From Primulina eburnea (Eukaryota > Streptophyta > Magnoliopsida > Lamiales > Gesneriaceae), in contig NC_133114.1 in NCBI RefSeq assembly GCF_022965805.1, positions 4,422,261-4,486,260 on the forward strand: a stretch of 64,000 nucleotides of DNA, written 5' to 3'. The notes under the pieces were generated by a model. It saw only the letters and a list, made by a program, of their open reading frames with translations, was not told where the DNA came from and searched no databases. This document shows positions 23,001 through 33,564 of the stretch, one piece after another. Positions within the stretch are counted from its first letter, which is position 1; each line of letters opens with the position of its first letter. The translations under genes and the position numbers were made by a program.

Positions 23001-24489
23001 AACGCTCTTTCTCATCTGTATAAAAATATACTACCCGGCGATAACAATCAACTGTCGCACAATATCTCTTCAGCACATTAATTCCCACAATACAATCAAA
23101 ATCAGTCATCTCTAGAATAATCATATCAGATTTCAGCTCATAGCCCTCATAAGAAATAATGACATCCGATATCATCGATACAACTGATATATCAACTCCA
23201 GAGGGTGTCGAAACAGAAAGAGGCATAGACAATGGAGACGAGCGCATATGATGCTCAGCCACAAACCTCTTCGATATAAATGTATGCGAGGCACCTGTAT
23301 CAATAAGAATGTAAGCAGGATAAGAACACAAATAACACTTACCCGCTATCATCTCCTCTCGTGCCTCCTCTGCCTGCTCCCTGGTCAAAGCATACACCTG
23401 TGCCTGAGGCGGACCAGCTCCCTGCATACGTGGCTGTCCTCCAGAAGATCGTGGTGTAAACTGCTGAGGCTGTCGTCCTCCTCTCTCTGAGGATCTACCT
23501 CTAGCACTCCTAGGCTCTCGCTGTCCCTCACGACTAGGACACTGTCTCGCCAGATGACCAACACCGCCACACTCAAAACAGGTGATCTCGGTCTGTGTAC
23601 AATCTCTGATCAGATGAGGTCCCCCACAACGAAAACATCTCACTGCTCTGGACTCCCCTCTCTGCCCCTGAACAGACTGAGAACTGCTCCCACGGCTCTC
23701 ACCTCGTCGTGAATCAAATCGACGCTTCCCAGATGATGCTGAAGAAGAAGATGAACCCTTCTGATATTTAAAAGACTGTCCCTGTGGTCGCAATGACTCC
23801 CTAGTCGGCTCTGATAATCGTCCTTGAGCCCCATACTCCTGCATAACCAACTCAGCCATCTCAGCCCTCGTCACTGCATCCTCAAATGATATCGGGTTAT
23901 TTGATTGCACACGATCAAATAACTCTAACTTCAACCCTTTCAAGAAATGCCTCATCTTAGCATGAACATTCGTAGCAACATGTGGCACATATTTCAGCAA
24001 TGCAGAATACCGAGACTCATACTCAGCAACAGACATACTGCCCTGTCTCAAATCTTCGAATTCTTTCTCTTTCTTCTGTCTGGCTGCTATAGAAAAATAC
24101 TTATCAAGAAAACGAGATCGAAACACATCCCAATCAACAGTACGGCCCTGAGCTCTCAATCCAGCCTCAGTCGTCTGCCACCACAATAGTACATTCCGCG
24201 AAAGCTGAAATGTAGCCAATCATAACCAAACAGACCTAGCACACGGCGCAATCACAAATATCTGCTCTATCCTCTCAATCCACTCCTCTGCTCGCTCACC
24301 GGTCTCAGAACTATCAAATCTCGGCGGAAAATAACTGCTGAACTGTGCCAAAGTCAACTCACCAGGTAATAAAGGCTGATCTGCAGGTGCCTGTCCCATA
24401 GGAGGAGGTGGCAATGGATTCATCTGTCCAAACCCACTGTCAACCTCATCTCTTTCCTCGTGTGGATGTACCTGTTCTCTAGCTGCCAT
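20062..24489 (-). pseudogene. Gypsy-2 gag-pol polyprotein, two nonsense mutations
   Basis: Single frame from ATG 24489 to the stop at 20062 (about 1,475 codons) with two internal stops. Gag is at the right end, two zinc knuckles lie near 23640-23540, protease DTGASHTF near 23300, RT near 22790-22100 including [10 protein letters not shown], RNase H near 21900-21600, integrase 21350-20500 and the chromodomain-like end near 20140-20062. Stop 1 (24220-24222) replaces Arg in WLRLATF of gag; stop 2 (21697-21699) replaces Arg in KIWRHYLYG of RNase H. Both are CGA to TGA. Between RNase H and the integrase finger, 33 residues present in gypsy-1 (CTAEDVS ... TPIQVS) are missing in frame. Otherwise the domains look intact. 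Confidence 0.9.
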
Positions 24490-24703
24490 CACTGGAAATC
24501 AAATTGTTAATCATAACATTTAACAATCACAATCCAGTATTCATCATTACACCTTTCGTACGAAAGCACATGCAACTAAAGAACAATCAATCATATCGAG
24601 AAATCATCAATAACAAGTCAAATGCACAGACACACGCAGATACTATCGTCATCCAACTCCCTCATCACAAACCCGACTCCTAACCATCCCAGACATCTAA
24701 CAT

Positions 24704-24717
24704 ATGCTCTGATACCA
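24704..24717 (-). promoter_or_regulatory. Gypsy-2 primer binding site (tRNA-iMet)
   Basis: Minus strand TGGTATCAGAGCAT, five bases inside the 5' LTR, as in gypsy-1. Confidence 0.93.
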
Positions 24718-24722
24718 CCAAA

Positions 24723-26586
24723 TGTGGCGCCCCAAACCTCGCCACGTAATCATGCAACATGTGACGTCATATGCATAAAAAAATTTCTTTTCGACGACGT
24801 AATAATATAATGCATATACGACAAAAATAGTGCAATCACCACACTATCTACGTCAATGCAGCAGAAACAGTATAATAAATACACACATACAACTCAAATA
24901 AGACAATAAGCTATATTGTCTCTATCTACTATTAACTACAGGACTGTTTGACTAGACACACCTAGTCCTTCACCACTATCCTGTCTCACGCATAGTCCTG
25001 TAACCTGCCCAACAGAAACAGCCCCCAAAGGGTGAGCATATACAACAATCAATTTCGTAATACATAACAGTTATATTAACAACAACATAAGATATAACTG
25101 AAATGATAACAGAAATACCCCCTTTGCCGTTTCTGGACAATCAGCAATCAACAACCTCAACAACATCACACTGCAACAATAACATCGACGATACGTCGCA
25201 CCCCAACTCCGGCGACAGCAATATCGTCGAACGAACAACAACATCGACGATACGTCGCACCCCAACACCGGCGACAGCAATATCGTCGAACGAACAACAA
25301 CATCGACGATACGTCGCACCCCAACACCGGCGACAGCAATATCGTTGAACGAACAATATCAACGTGACAACATCAACGAGAAGTCTCCCAACAACAATAG
25401 TCAACAATATCAACAATAATAAGCAACAACAAATATAATATCAAATCACTCAATTCCGGTGATTTATCATCGTTCAACGCAATAGTATTCATCAATACTA
25501 AACAATAACAACATATGCTCGTACGTCAACACGTACCTGATAATCGAGTATATACAAAATCTGACTATTTCTTTGATCCCGAGGCTTGTGACGTATCTAA
25601 ATAATTCAACAACAATTATCAGATCATTATCACTGTATCAATACAATCATAATAGCCTCACTGCACAACATCAAATAGCCCAACAACAATTAATTCAATA
25701 AAATATAAAACTCGATTATAAATTTGTATTTTTCAACAATTTAATATCCTGGTGTATTTAATTCACAATACCACCATCAAATACACCCTAATTAATTTAA
25801 CACCAAATAATAGGCTATTTTACAACATCCGTCAAATTGCGAAAACTTTATATCAACGTGTAGCCTATACTTCGCAGACTCCGAATATATAATCAGAATT
25901 AATAACAACTGACAAACAACTCTCCAATCTCAACCCAACGATTAAAAATTCCTATTTAAAATAATTTAGGAATAATTCAAAACAACACAACTATAATCTT
26001 CTCTACTTCGTTAAAATCATACACTACTCAACAATCTTCAATTTCAGTATGATTTAACAATTTATCGGATTTATTCCAGAAATCGACGAATTTCAAACAT
26101 CACCAAAAATATGAAATTTATACCTCAAATCGAAGACCTCGTGTCAACGATCCCAGAACTGAAGTCGGTTCGTCGATTGGATAAACCGATAAGTCGCACG
26201 ATCAAAAAGAAAATAAAAACTCTCGTCTCTCTCACCTCTTGTTTCTTCACTGTAAGAATGAAAGATTTCATTCTCACGTAATTTCCATCTTTATCTTATT
26301 TTTTTTTAATATTATATTATATTATATTAATAAAATAATATAATATAATATTTAACATTTTATCACCGGTATATCTCTTTGGACCAGTCAGACGATCAAA
26401 TTTTCAAAACTCAAAACATGAAACTTCTATATCTTTGAGTTTTCTACGTCATATCCAAATTTCAAATCATTTGGACTTCATATGACCAAACTATGTCATA
26501 TTTCTCTATTTAAAAAAAATCATTAATTATTTAGTAATCTCACATTACTAAATCCATAACTTGTGATATTTATTTCAGGCATTACA
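24723..26586 (-). repeat. Gypsy-2 5' LTR (1,864 bp)
   Basis: Partner of 17986-19977. It is shorter, mainly through two fewer minisatellite units, and differs at about ten bases by eye. It has the same inverted repeat at 26252-26277. Confidence 0.93.
25182..25357 (-). repeat. 59-bp LTR minisatellite, 3 copies (gypsy-2 5' LTR)
   Basis: Three units, counted from the ccggcgacagcaatatcgt core near 25209, 25268 and 25327. Confidence 0.93.
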
Positions 26587-26591
26587 ATGTA
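26587..26591. repeat. Gypsy-2 target site duplication, right
   Basis: atgta after GGCATTACA; matches 17981-17985. Confidence 0.95.
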
Positions 26592-26702
26592 ACTCCTTAA
26601 TTTTTTCATTAGTAGTTGTATCATCTACTCTTTAATTGTATACAATATTAGTGCAAGCGGTGTGCTGCATTACAGAATTCTTATGTTCTCCTTTTTCTAT
26701 TT
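26592..26702 (+). repeat. Copia-2 3' LTR, right part
   Basis: Remaining 111 bp of the copia-2 3' LTR. Together with 17867-17985 it gives 230 bp, the same length as the 5' LTR. Confidence 0.9.
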
Positions 26703-26707
26703 CGTTA
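26703..26707. repeat. Copia-2 target site duplication, right
   Basis: cgtta after TTCTATTT; matches 13374-13378. Confidence 0.88.
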
Positions 26708-29700
26708 CAATCCACAAGATGGACGAAACAACAACCAGAAACAAACATGACACTTCAACCATTCTCAAGCCAAGGATAAAAATCAAATTGGATAGTCAAC
26801 GTAGCTGTCAAATAACTCCAACAACAATGAAAGAGAAACATGTCAGATTTGTGGCAGATCCAACCATGATGCAATTGATTGTTGACATAGATTTGATTAC
26901 TCCTATCAACTTGATGATCTTCCACAAGCATTATCAGCTTTAGCTATTAATGGATCAAATGACGAAACCTTCTATGTTGACTCAGGTGCCACTTCTCCTA
27001 TGACTAATGATCCAGGTAAACTCTTATTCGCAAAATCATGTGGAGGAAGTGACGTCATTTATGTTGGAAATGTAGAAAATTTGCCAATTACTCATACATG
27101 AAACATATGTTTCAATACTAAGATGGGCAGCTTAAATTTAAAAGATGTTCTAGCTGTCCCTGAATTGAAAAAGAATTTTTTATCGGTTGTTGAATTTGCT
27201 TAAGTTAATTTGTGTACTCTTGAATTCACTGCATCTGATTTTATTGTTAAGCATCGATTCCAAAGAACAATGGCGAGAGGGCATAAGAAAGGGCAACTCT
27301 ATCTTTGATAAAAACTTATCAAGAGGCTTTAAGTGCAATAAGGAAAGGCGGCTCTTCTATTAGTATATGACATCAACATCTTGGACACCCCAGCTATGAA
27401 GTTTTACATATCTTGAAAGAAAAGAAAATTATAGATATTGTCCATTGGATATCTAAATGTACAACATGTGTTAGTTTTCAAATGGGAAATGGCCGTAAAT
27501 TTCCATTTTAAAAATTAAATAAAACCTTGATGTATCCTCTTGAGAATATTCATTATGATTTATGGGGTCCTACATCTTTGTCTTCTAATCAAAGTTGTCG
27601 TTATTACGTGATCTTTGTAGATGATTTCTAACGATTTACATGGCTTTATCCTCTAAAGAAGAAATCATATTTTTTTGATTATTTCATAAGGTTCAATAAA
27701 TTGGTCAATTTGACAGAAAAATCAAAGTCTTTCAATGCGATATTGGAGTGAATTTAGCTCTAAAAAATTTATAGCTTCTCTATATGATTGTGAAATTGAT
27801 GTTCATGTCTCGTGTCTTGGAAATCTTGAACAAAATGGAGTAGTCGAACATAAACATCGCCACATTGTTGAAATGGGTCTAACAATGATGTTCATGTCAA
27901 TATGCCTCGATCTCTTTGGGTTGAAGCTTTTCTTGTAGCGGTTTATTTAATCAATCGATTGTCATCTCCAGTCTCGCAAAATGACACCCCATACTCCAAA
28001 ATTTACAAGCAGCATCCAAATTATAGCAGCTTGCGGGTGTTAGGATGCCAATGTTTCCCATCACTTCGATGTCGAGGTGGATCAAAATTTAGCAAGAAGA
28101 CTTATCGTTGTCTTTGTTGGTTACAGATCCATTCGTAAAGGTTATTGTTGTTTAGAACCTCAGACTCGACAAGTTTTTGTATCACGACATGTGATATTTA
28201 ATGAAGAAGTGTTTCCTTACAAGCCTTTCAGTTCTTCACCTACTTCTTCGAAGCTTATTTTATCTGAATATCCTTCTATGGATGAATGGATTGGAGTTGA
28301 TCAAAAGGAACTACCAGAAACCAATATTCCAAAATTAATTTCAGAAAGTACCCTGCCTATTAAAATATAGATCGTTGTGATCCTATTTTCTTGCAGGGAC
28401 ATCTCAATATGATAATTCTTGTGCAACAAATATGGAATCACAATCTCTTGACAACTCTTGCGATAAGTGCCAAAATGACGAAATCAGTTCTCTTGAAGTC
28501 TCATGTTCAAGAAATGGCACATCTCAACCCGAATCAGTTTCTAATCCTTTATCTTCTATGCCTCAGGAAGAGCAGAGTGGGATACATCCTTCATCATCAA
28601 ATAATGCTATTTCTACACGATCGCTACGTGATCGTTGTTTGCCAAGTCATCTAAAAGACTATGTTCTTCTAGCTACCGGTCAAGACTCTGAACCAAAAAC
28701 TCTCAAAAGGGATCTCAAAGATCCAAAATGGGTTGCTGCCATGAATGAAGAGTTGCAAGCCTTATTTTCAAACGAGACTTGACAGCTTGTCCCTCGACCA
28801 CCAAATGCCAATGTTGTTGGCTCAAAGTGGGTCTTTCGCATCAAATATCGTGACCACAGGTTGATTGATTTCTATAAAGCTAGATTAGTAGTTAGAGTTA
28901 ACACAAATGGCTGGAATTGATTTTACTGAAACTTTCAGTCCGGTGGTTAAACCAACCACGATACGACTTGTTATTGCTTTTTCTATCTCTCTCAGATTGG
29001 ACATGTGACAACTTGATGTGAAAAATGCTTTTCTACATGGACATCTTAAGGAGATAGTTTACATAGAACAACCACCAGGTTTTCTTGATGAGCAGCATCC
29101 AAGTCATGTTTGCTTGCTGAAAAAGTCCTTAAATGGACTCAAACAAGCATCTAGTGCTTGGTTTGATCGCTTGTCACAGTTCCTTCTCCATCTTGGATTT
29201 TCTTGCAGCAAATTTGATTCATCTTTATTCATATTCCACTCGGCCACAATTACAATCATTTTTCTTATTTTTGTTCATGATATTCTTGTTGCTGGAAATG
29301 ATAGCTTACTTACACAAATGTTAATTAGTCAATTGGCACATGAATTTGCGATATATGATTTAGGTCCTTTATATTATTTTCTCGACATTGAGGTTAAGCC
29401 TTTCCCTGGTAGTCTGTTTTGTCACAAACAAAGTATATTAGGGATTTACTTCGACGAACCACAATGCTTGACATCTCTCCAAACAAAACGCCAACGGTGC
29501 TCAAAGATCGGCAAACCACTCAAGATGATGAGCCAATAGATGCTTTTACATATTGCAGTATAGTTGGTGCTCTTCAATATCTTACATTCATAAGGCCTGA
29601 CATTATTCATTCTGTCAACCGTGTTTGTCAAAGCTTTAGTCATTCAAATATGGTCGATTTCAAGGTTGTCAAACGTACATTAAGGTACCTCAAAGGAACT

Positions 29701-30194
29701 AAATCTCTTGGTATTCATTATCTCTCTCATAGCCCGATTTCACTATGTGGATTTAGTGATGCTGATTGAGGTGGTTGTCCTACAACTAGAAGAAGCACAA
29801 CTGGTTTTTGTGTGTTTCTTGGTGCTTTAAGAAACAACCAACTGTATCGAGATCAAGTTTAGAGACTGAATATCACTGTATGACAATTACGGCAACTGAG
29901 TTAACATGGTTGGTTTCATCATTGCGTGATATTGGCATCTCAATTCCTCAACCACCTCAATTGCTTTGTTAGTATGTCCATAAATCCTATTTTTCATTCT
30001 AGAACTAAACACATTGAAATCGATTATCATTTTGTCCGAGAAAAAGTTGTTATAGGAACTTTGATTACTCGATACATTGCTTCTTCGTCTCAACCAGCCG
30101 ACATATTCACGATGCCTTTTCTTAAGAACATATTCAGTACTTTTCGCTACAAATTGGGTGTTTCATTACCTCCACAACCCACTTTAAGGGGGCA
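26703..30194 (+). pseudogene. Copia-A gag end and pol, heavily decayed
   Basis: Gag continues with an Asn/Gln-rich stretch and a CX2CX4HX4C knuckle near 26840-26885 (CQICGRSNHDAIDC). Then come protease (FYVDSGATSPMTND, near 26970), pre-integrase (HLGHPSYEVLH, near 27380), integrase (YDLWGPTSLSS near 27556; NGVVEHKHRHIVEMG near 27835; WVEAFLVAVYLINRL near 27917), RT (DPKWVAAMNEELQALF near 28720; KNAFLHGHLKE near 29020) and RNase H (29730-30120). Stops and frameshifts break every domain. The RT active-site motif is FVHD near 29272 instead of YVDD, so the catalytic Asp is lost. It ends in acccactttaagggggca before the LTR. Confidence 0.87.
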
Positions 30195-30413
30195 TGTTAA
30201 AAAAACTCTCCAATCAGAAAAGATTAGACACAAATTAACAGAGACTAGCTGTGATTAAAATTTTAGAACCATATGTGGAAGAATTAGTTTTGTCAAATCT
30301 CAACCATAATTATAATTTTCTTTTATTTATTCTTTTGTCTAAATATAATATTTTATAATTTCGAGAACTCCTTCTGTATATTCACATTGAGTCATTCAAT
30401 AGAAAAAATATCA
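30195..30413 (+). repeat. Copia-A 3' LTR (about 219 bp)
   Basis: Follows the purine tract ctttaaggggg. It starts TGTTAAAAAAACTC and the first plausible CA end is AAAAAATATCA at 30413. No 5' partner exists in the window, so the right boundary is inferred from the canonical end alone. Confidence 0.65.
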
Positions 30414-30926
30414 AGAAGAAAAGAAAATCAGTTTCCTAAAATATTTCTCTGGGCCACCCCTTCATCGCACAAGGATGTGTTTGCATTTGACATCCTCAGT
30501 CATGAAGCACGCGACTTAATCGCCCTTTGAACCATATTTATAAATATTATTTTACTATAAATATCTTATAAAACGAAAAATTGTTCAAAGTAGTATCAAC
30601 TATTTGCAAAATACAAATTAACAGGAATAATCATATATACATTTTTCCAATATTATTACACAAGAAGATGTGTTGCTGATATGGCCATTTTGGTTATTCG
30701 AACTTCACCAAATTATATCATCGATAAAGTTTAAACGATTACAAAAAATACCGAAAAATTGATTTCAACAAATTATAATGGTGTAAGTGCAATTAAAGTA
30801 CTGTAAGGGTGTCGATTGAATTTCTGAGTCACTTTTCCATAACGGACCGTAACAGCAGGCTGACAGCTGGGGGAAAGAGGGAAAATTGAGAAACCGCAAG
30901 AAGTTCCAGCCCGGAAGAATCGAAAA
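30414..30926. other. Intergenic, probable promoter of the next gene
   Basis: A/T-rich, no coding signal. The last 100 bases become more G/C-rich (gacagctgggggaaagaggg) and likely hold the 5' UTR of the gene at 30927. I could not place a convincing TATA box. Confidence 0.4.
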
Positions 30927-31475
30927 ATGTTGAGTATTTTGAGGAAATCCATGGCCAGGAACAACGGAGGAGGATCCAGGCGCACCCACCATTACGAGGC
31001 CGTGGAGGACCTCTCCGCCTGGGAACTCGTCAGCCCTTCTCTCTCGGACGACGACGATCTCTACTCCTTCGACGGTGATGACATCATCAGCGGGGGCGAC
31101 GAGCTTCAGAAGGATCACAAGGAAGAGGAAGACTCGCGCGATGTCTCGCATCTGGATGACGTCATCTCCATGCAGTTGCTTTCGGTGTCACCTCAGCCCA
31201 TGGTGTTTTTTCCTGTTGAAGACGTGATGAGTCTTAACGTGTATGATGATGATGGTGGTGGTGATGATGATGATGACGACGACGACGATGGCGACGTGGA
31301 TGATGAGTTGATTCCATGGAAACTGAAGGACAGATTCGGGAAGCAGAGGATAAGGAAGATGGGGAAGCGGGGCGGACCAAACTTCAGCAAATCGAAGAGG
31401 CTGCCGCATTACCACAACAGGCCTGGATGTTTGTATGGAAAGCATGGCCTTGGTGTGCAGCACTACTACATCTAA
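30927..31475 (+). CDS. Acidic plant protein of unknown function
   Basis: Uninterrupted single-exon frame of 182 aa. Ser/Asp-rich N-terminal half (WELVSPSLSDDDDLYSF), a middle segment MQLLSVSPQPMVFFPVEDV, an almost pure Asp/Gly run at about 109-126, and a basic C-terminus (RFGKQRIRKMGKRGG ... RPGCLYGKHGLGVQHYYI). The layout of acidic body plus basic Gly-rich tail recalls small plant-specific proteins of unknown function; I recognise no named domain, signal peptide or membrane segment. The first ATG (30927) is used; a second at 30951 has the better plant context (ccATGg). G/C content is higher than in the surroundings, typical of a real gene here. The acidic run and basic tail would suit a nuclear protein, but that is only inference. 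Confidence 0.8.
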   Translation: MLSILRKSMARNNGGGSRRTHHYEAVEDLSAWELVSPSLSDDDDLYSFDGDDIISGGDELQKDHKEEEDSRDVSHLDDVISMQLLSVSPQPMVFFPVEDVMSLNVYDDDGGGDDDDDDDDDGDVDDELIPWKLKDRFGKQRIRKMGKRGGPNFSKSKRLPHYHNRPGCLYGKHGLGVQHYYI

Positions 31476-33560
31476 TTGGGGGAAATCTGTATGTTAGCTT
31501 GGGATTAGTGCTTATTCTTATTTGATATTGCTACTGCTTAATCTGTTTCCTCTATCGGTTGTTGATGTGCTTATTGTCTGTGAATATAAAATATGGATAT
31601 TTGACAATCTAATTCAGTGAAGATTTCTAATTCAGATATCTTTGACTTTTAAAGATATGTTGTTAAGCAGTTAATTTCATCATTCATATGATTGGATTCA
31701 AATATGGATACATTTTCACAGAGTTTTGTTTAGTGATCTTGGTCCATCAAGTTGTTTGCTGTTTTGTTCGGTTTGTTGTGTGGATATATGAATGGAGATA
31801 TCTGGTGCTTGATGTGAATCACTATGGATATTTGGATCTTTACATGCCTTGGTCTTGATGTTGATTGTGCTAAGATCTCACACAAGTTCCTACTTCTTCC
31901 TAATACACTTTGAGAATTGGTTTCTCTAGGGGTAGATAATGTTATGTGTCACCGTAACCGCGCGGTGATTTTTGAATTACTAATAAATTTGTGAAACTTT
32001 TGCATCTAAATGGTTAATCTTTTGGATTTGGTATCTCCATTGATTTTTTGGCTGATACATTTGGGGATTTAATGTCAAATAAGTTGGCAACTAGTGCACA
32101 GGTTATATTTATTGACTGGCTTGGTAAAATGTTGTGCATATCAATGGCCTTTTGGATAGGTTGAAATGCCTTGGAATGTCTGCTGATGTTTGATGATTAG
32201 TGAAATTTGTATTTTGATCATACCTTAGGTGGTATATTGATGCTTTGGCTGTCATAGAATCAATTTTTAGGTTGTACGTATTCATTTCTAGCTAAACATA
32301 GACACGAGCCATCTTTAGATTTTCATACAGATTGTTATTCGTAGATTCAAAATGTGGAAAGATCACCTTAACGTCCCCATCAGATGAAAAATCAAATACT
32401 GGATTCCTATTCTTCGTACTCGGTTGAACGTATTAAGAAAGAAGTTTTTTGTATGTATTTAGCTAGGGTATAGTTATACTTATCCCCAGCCCAAAAGTTT
32501 CCCGCAATCGTTTTCCAGTGGAAAAGGCCGGTTTATTAAGGTGGAATCTGTTCACTTGTCAGCAGAGAGCCATTTTCAGTAGAGACTCGAGGGTGGTGGG
32601 TGTGGCCTGATGAAGACTCCAAATCAAAAGTTGAGGATAAGATATGAGTTAATCTTGCAGAATTGCCCTCAGGTCGAGAAGAAACTTGGGCAACCGTTGG
32701 TGGGGCATCATCTACTATGCCTTACAAAAATTATGATTCTTCTGTGCCTTTCCCTTCAAGGTGGGCTTTAAATTTATAGGTGAAGTTTTTAATTAGGTGT
32801 TTGGTGTGGAAGTAGCATATAAACTTTGTGCATGGATCTGCTCATTACTTATTGCCGGAATCGTCATCTTCGTCTGATTGTTGGAGTTCCAGAATAAGTT
32901 AAGGGAGATGGGATGGGTGCAAGTTTTGTCGGTCCTCCTTAGCTCTACTCAATATACATACGCTGCAACAGTTTTACCTTTACAAAGATTTGGCAACTAA
33001 ATTTCAGGAATAGGTATAGTTCTTCATTCTTTCAGTCATGAGCATTCCATATGTAGAAATTCGTATGGGAGAGGAATACTTTCTAGTTTCTTCTACTTCA
33101 TATCGGAGTCTACACATAATATGATACATAGACGATGTAAGTTACTTTTGGAGTACTTCTTTGGACTTAGCATAGGTCATAGATCAATTCAGCAATGTAT
33201 GCGTGCTATAAATTGTTTGGACTAAATTATTATGACCTGAGTTGTTATTGCCACTAAATATGTTGAAATCTAAAAATTATTAAATAAAACCATATTATAA
33301 CTGTAGATTTAAGATATATTGTATGAAGAAATGAAATAAAATCTTACTGGAGAAATAGTACAGATTACAAATTGATTTACATACTAAACACAGATTAACA
33401 TCTTAATTCAAGAAGCAAACAAACATTGTAATTGCTTTGTGAATGACTACTTACAAATGTGTTCTTCTAATGATATAATCCAATGCAATCACAACTCTAT
33501 TTATAGGGTTGGTGTGAGAGCATGGGGTAAATTAACTACAATAGATATATGCTGCTAGTG
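31476..33560. other. 3' UTR and intergenic DNA, no gene assigned
   Basis: The T/G-rich sequence after 31475 probably includes the 3' UTR. Near 32655-32760 a short open stretch (ELPSGREETWATVGGASS) looks like a possible exon relic but I cannot name it. Nothing else reads as coding. Confidence 0.4.
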
Positions 33561-33564
33561 TGAG

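Larger units (their letters stand above)
17986..26586 (-). mobile_element. Gypsy-2, Tekay-type chromovirus, full length
   Basis: Complete 8,601-bp element in the opposite orientation to gypsy-1: 3' LTR 17986-19977, polypurine tract 19978-19991, gag-pol 24489-20062, primer site 24717-24704, 5' LTR 26586-24723, flanked by atgta. Same family as gypsy-1 with close protein identity, but the LTR differs in a U3 block (hairpin region). The polyprotein is in one frame apart from two in-frame TGA codons, both at positions where gypsy-1 has CGA. It keeps the FIDD active-site motif lost from gypsy-1. Confidence 0.93.
13379..26702 (+). mobile_element. Copia-2, defective Ty1/copia element
   Basis: Copia element inserted in copia-A gag; 4,718 bp without gypsy-2. 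It has 230-bp LTRs at 13379-13608 and 17867-17985 joined to 26592-26702. The LTRs differ at only three positions, while the coding region carries at least nine stops or frameshifts. The LTRs begin AATTAAAAC and end TTCTATTT, not TG...CA; the boundaries are fixed on both sides by the LTR alignment and by the cgtta duplication. Confidence 0.87.
4165..30413 (+). mobile_element. Copia-A, old Ty1/copia element hosting the nest
   Basis: An old, 5'-truncated copia element of about 4.2 kb once later insertions are removed. Its gag is in three pieces (about 4165-4622, 13296-13378, 26703-26900), its pol runs from about 26940 to 30190, and its 3' LTR is 30195-30413. Gag reading resumes sensibly across both the gypsy-1 and the copia-2 insertion points, which proves the nesting order. 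No 5' LTR was found left of 4165. It is the oldest layer: every coding domain has several stops and frameshifts. Confidence 0.85.

Noticed and set aside
4165..30413. A new multi-gene biological system in the left 30 kb
   Set aside because: All long frames there are explained by gag-pol of known retrotransposon classes.
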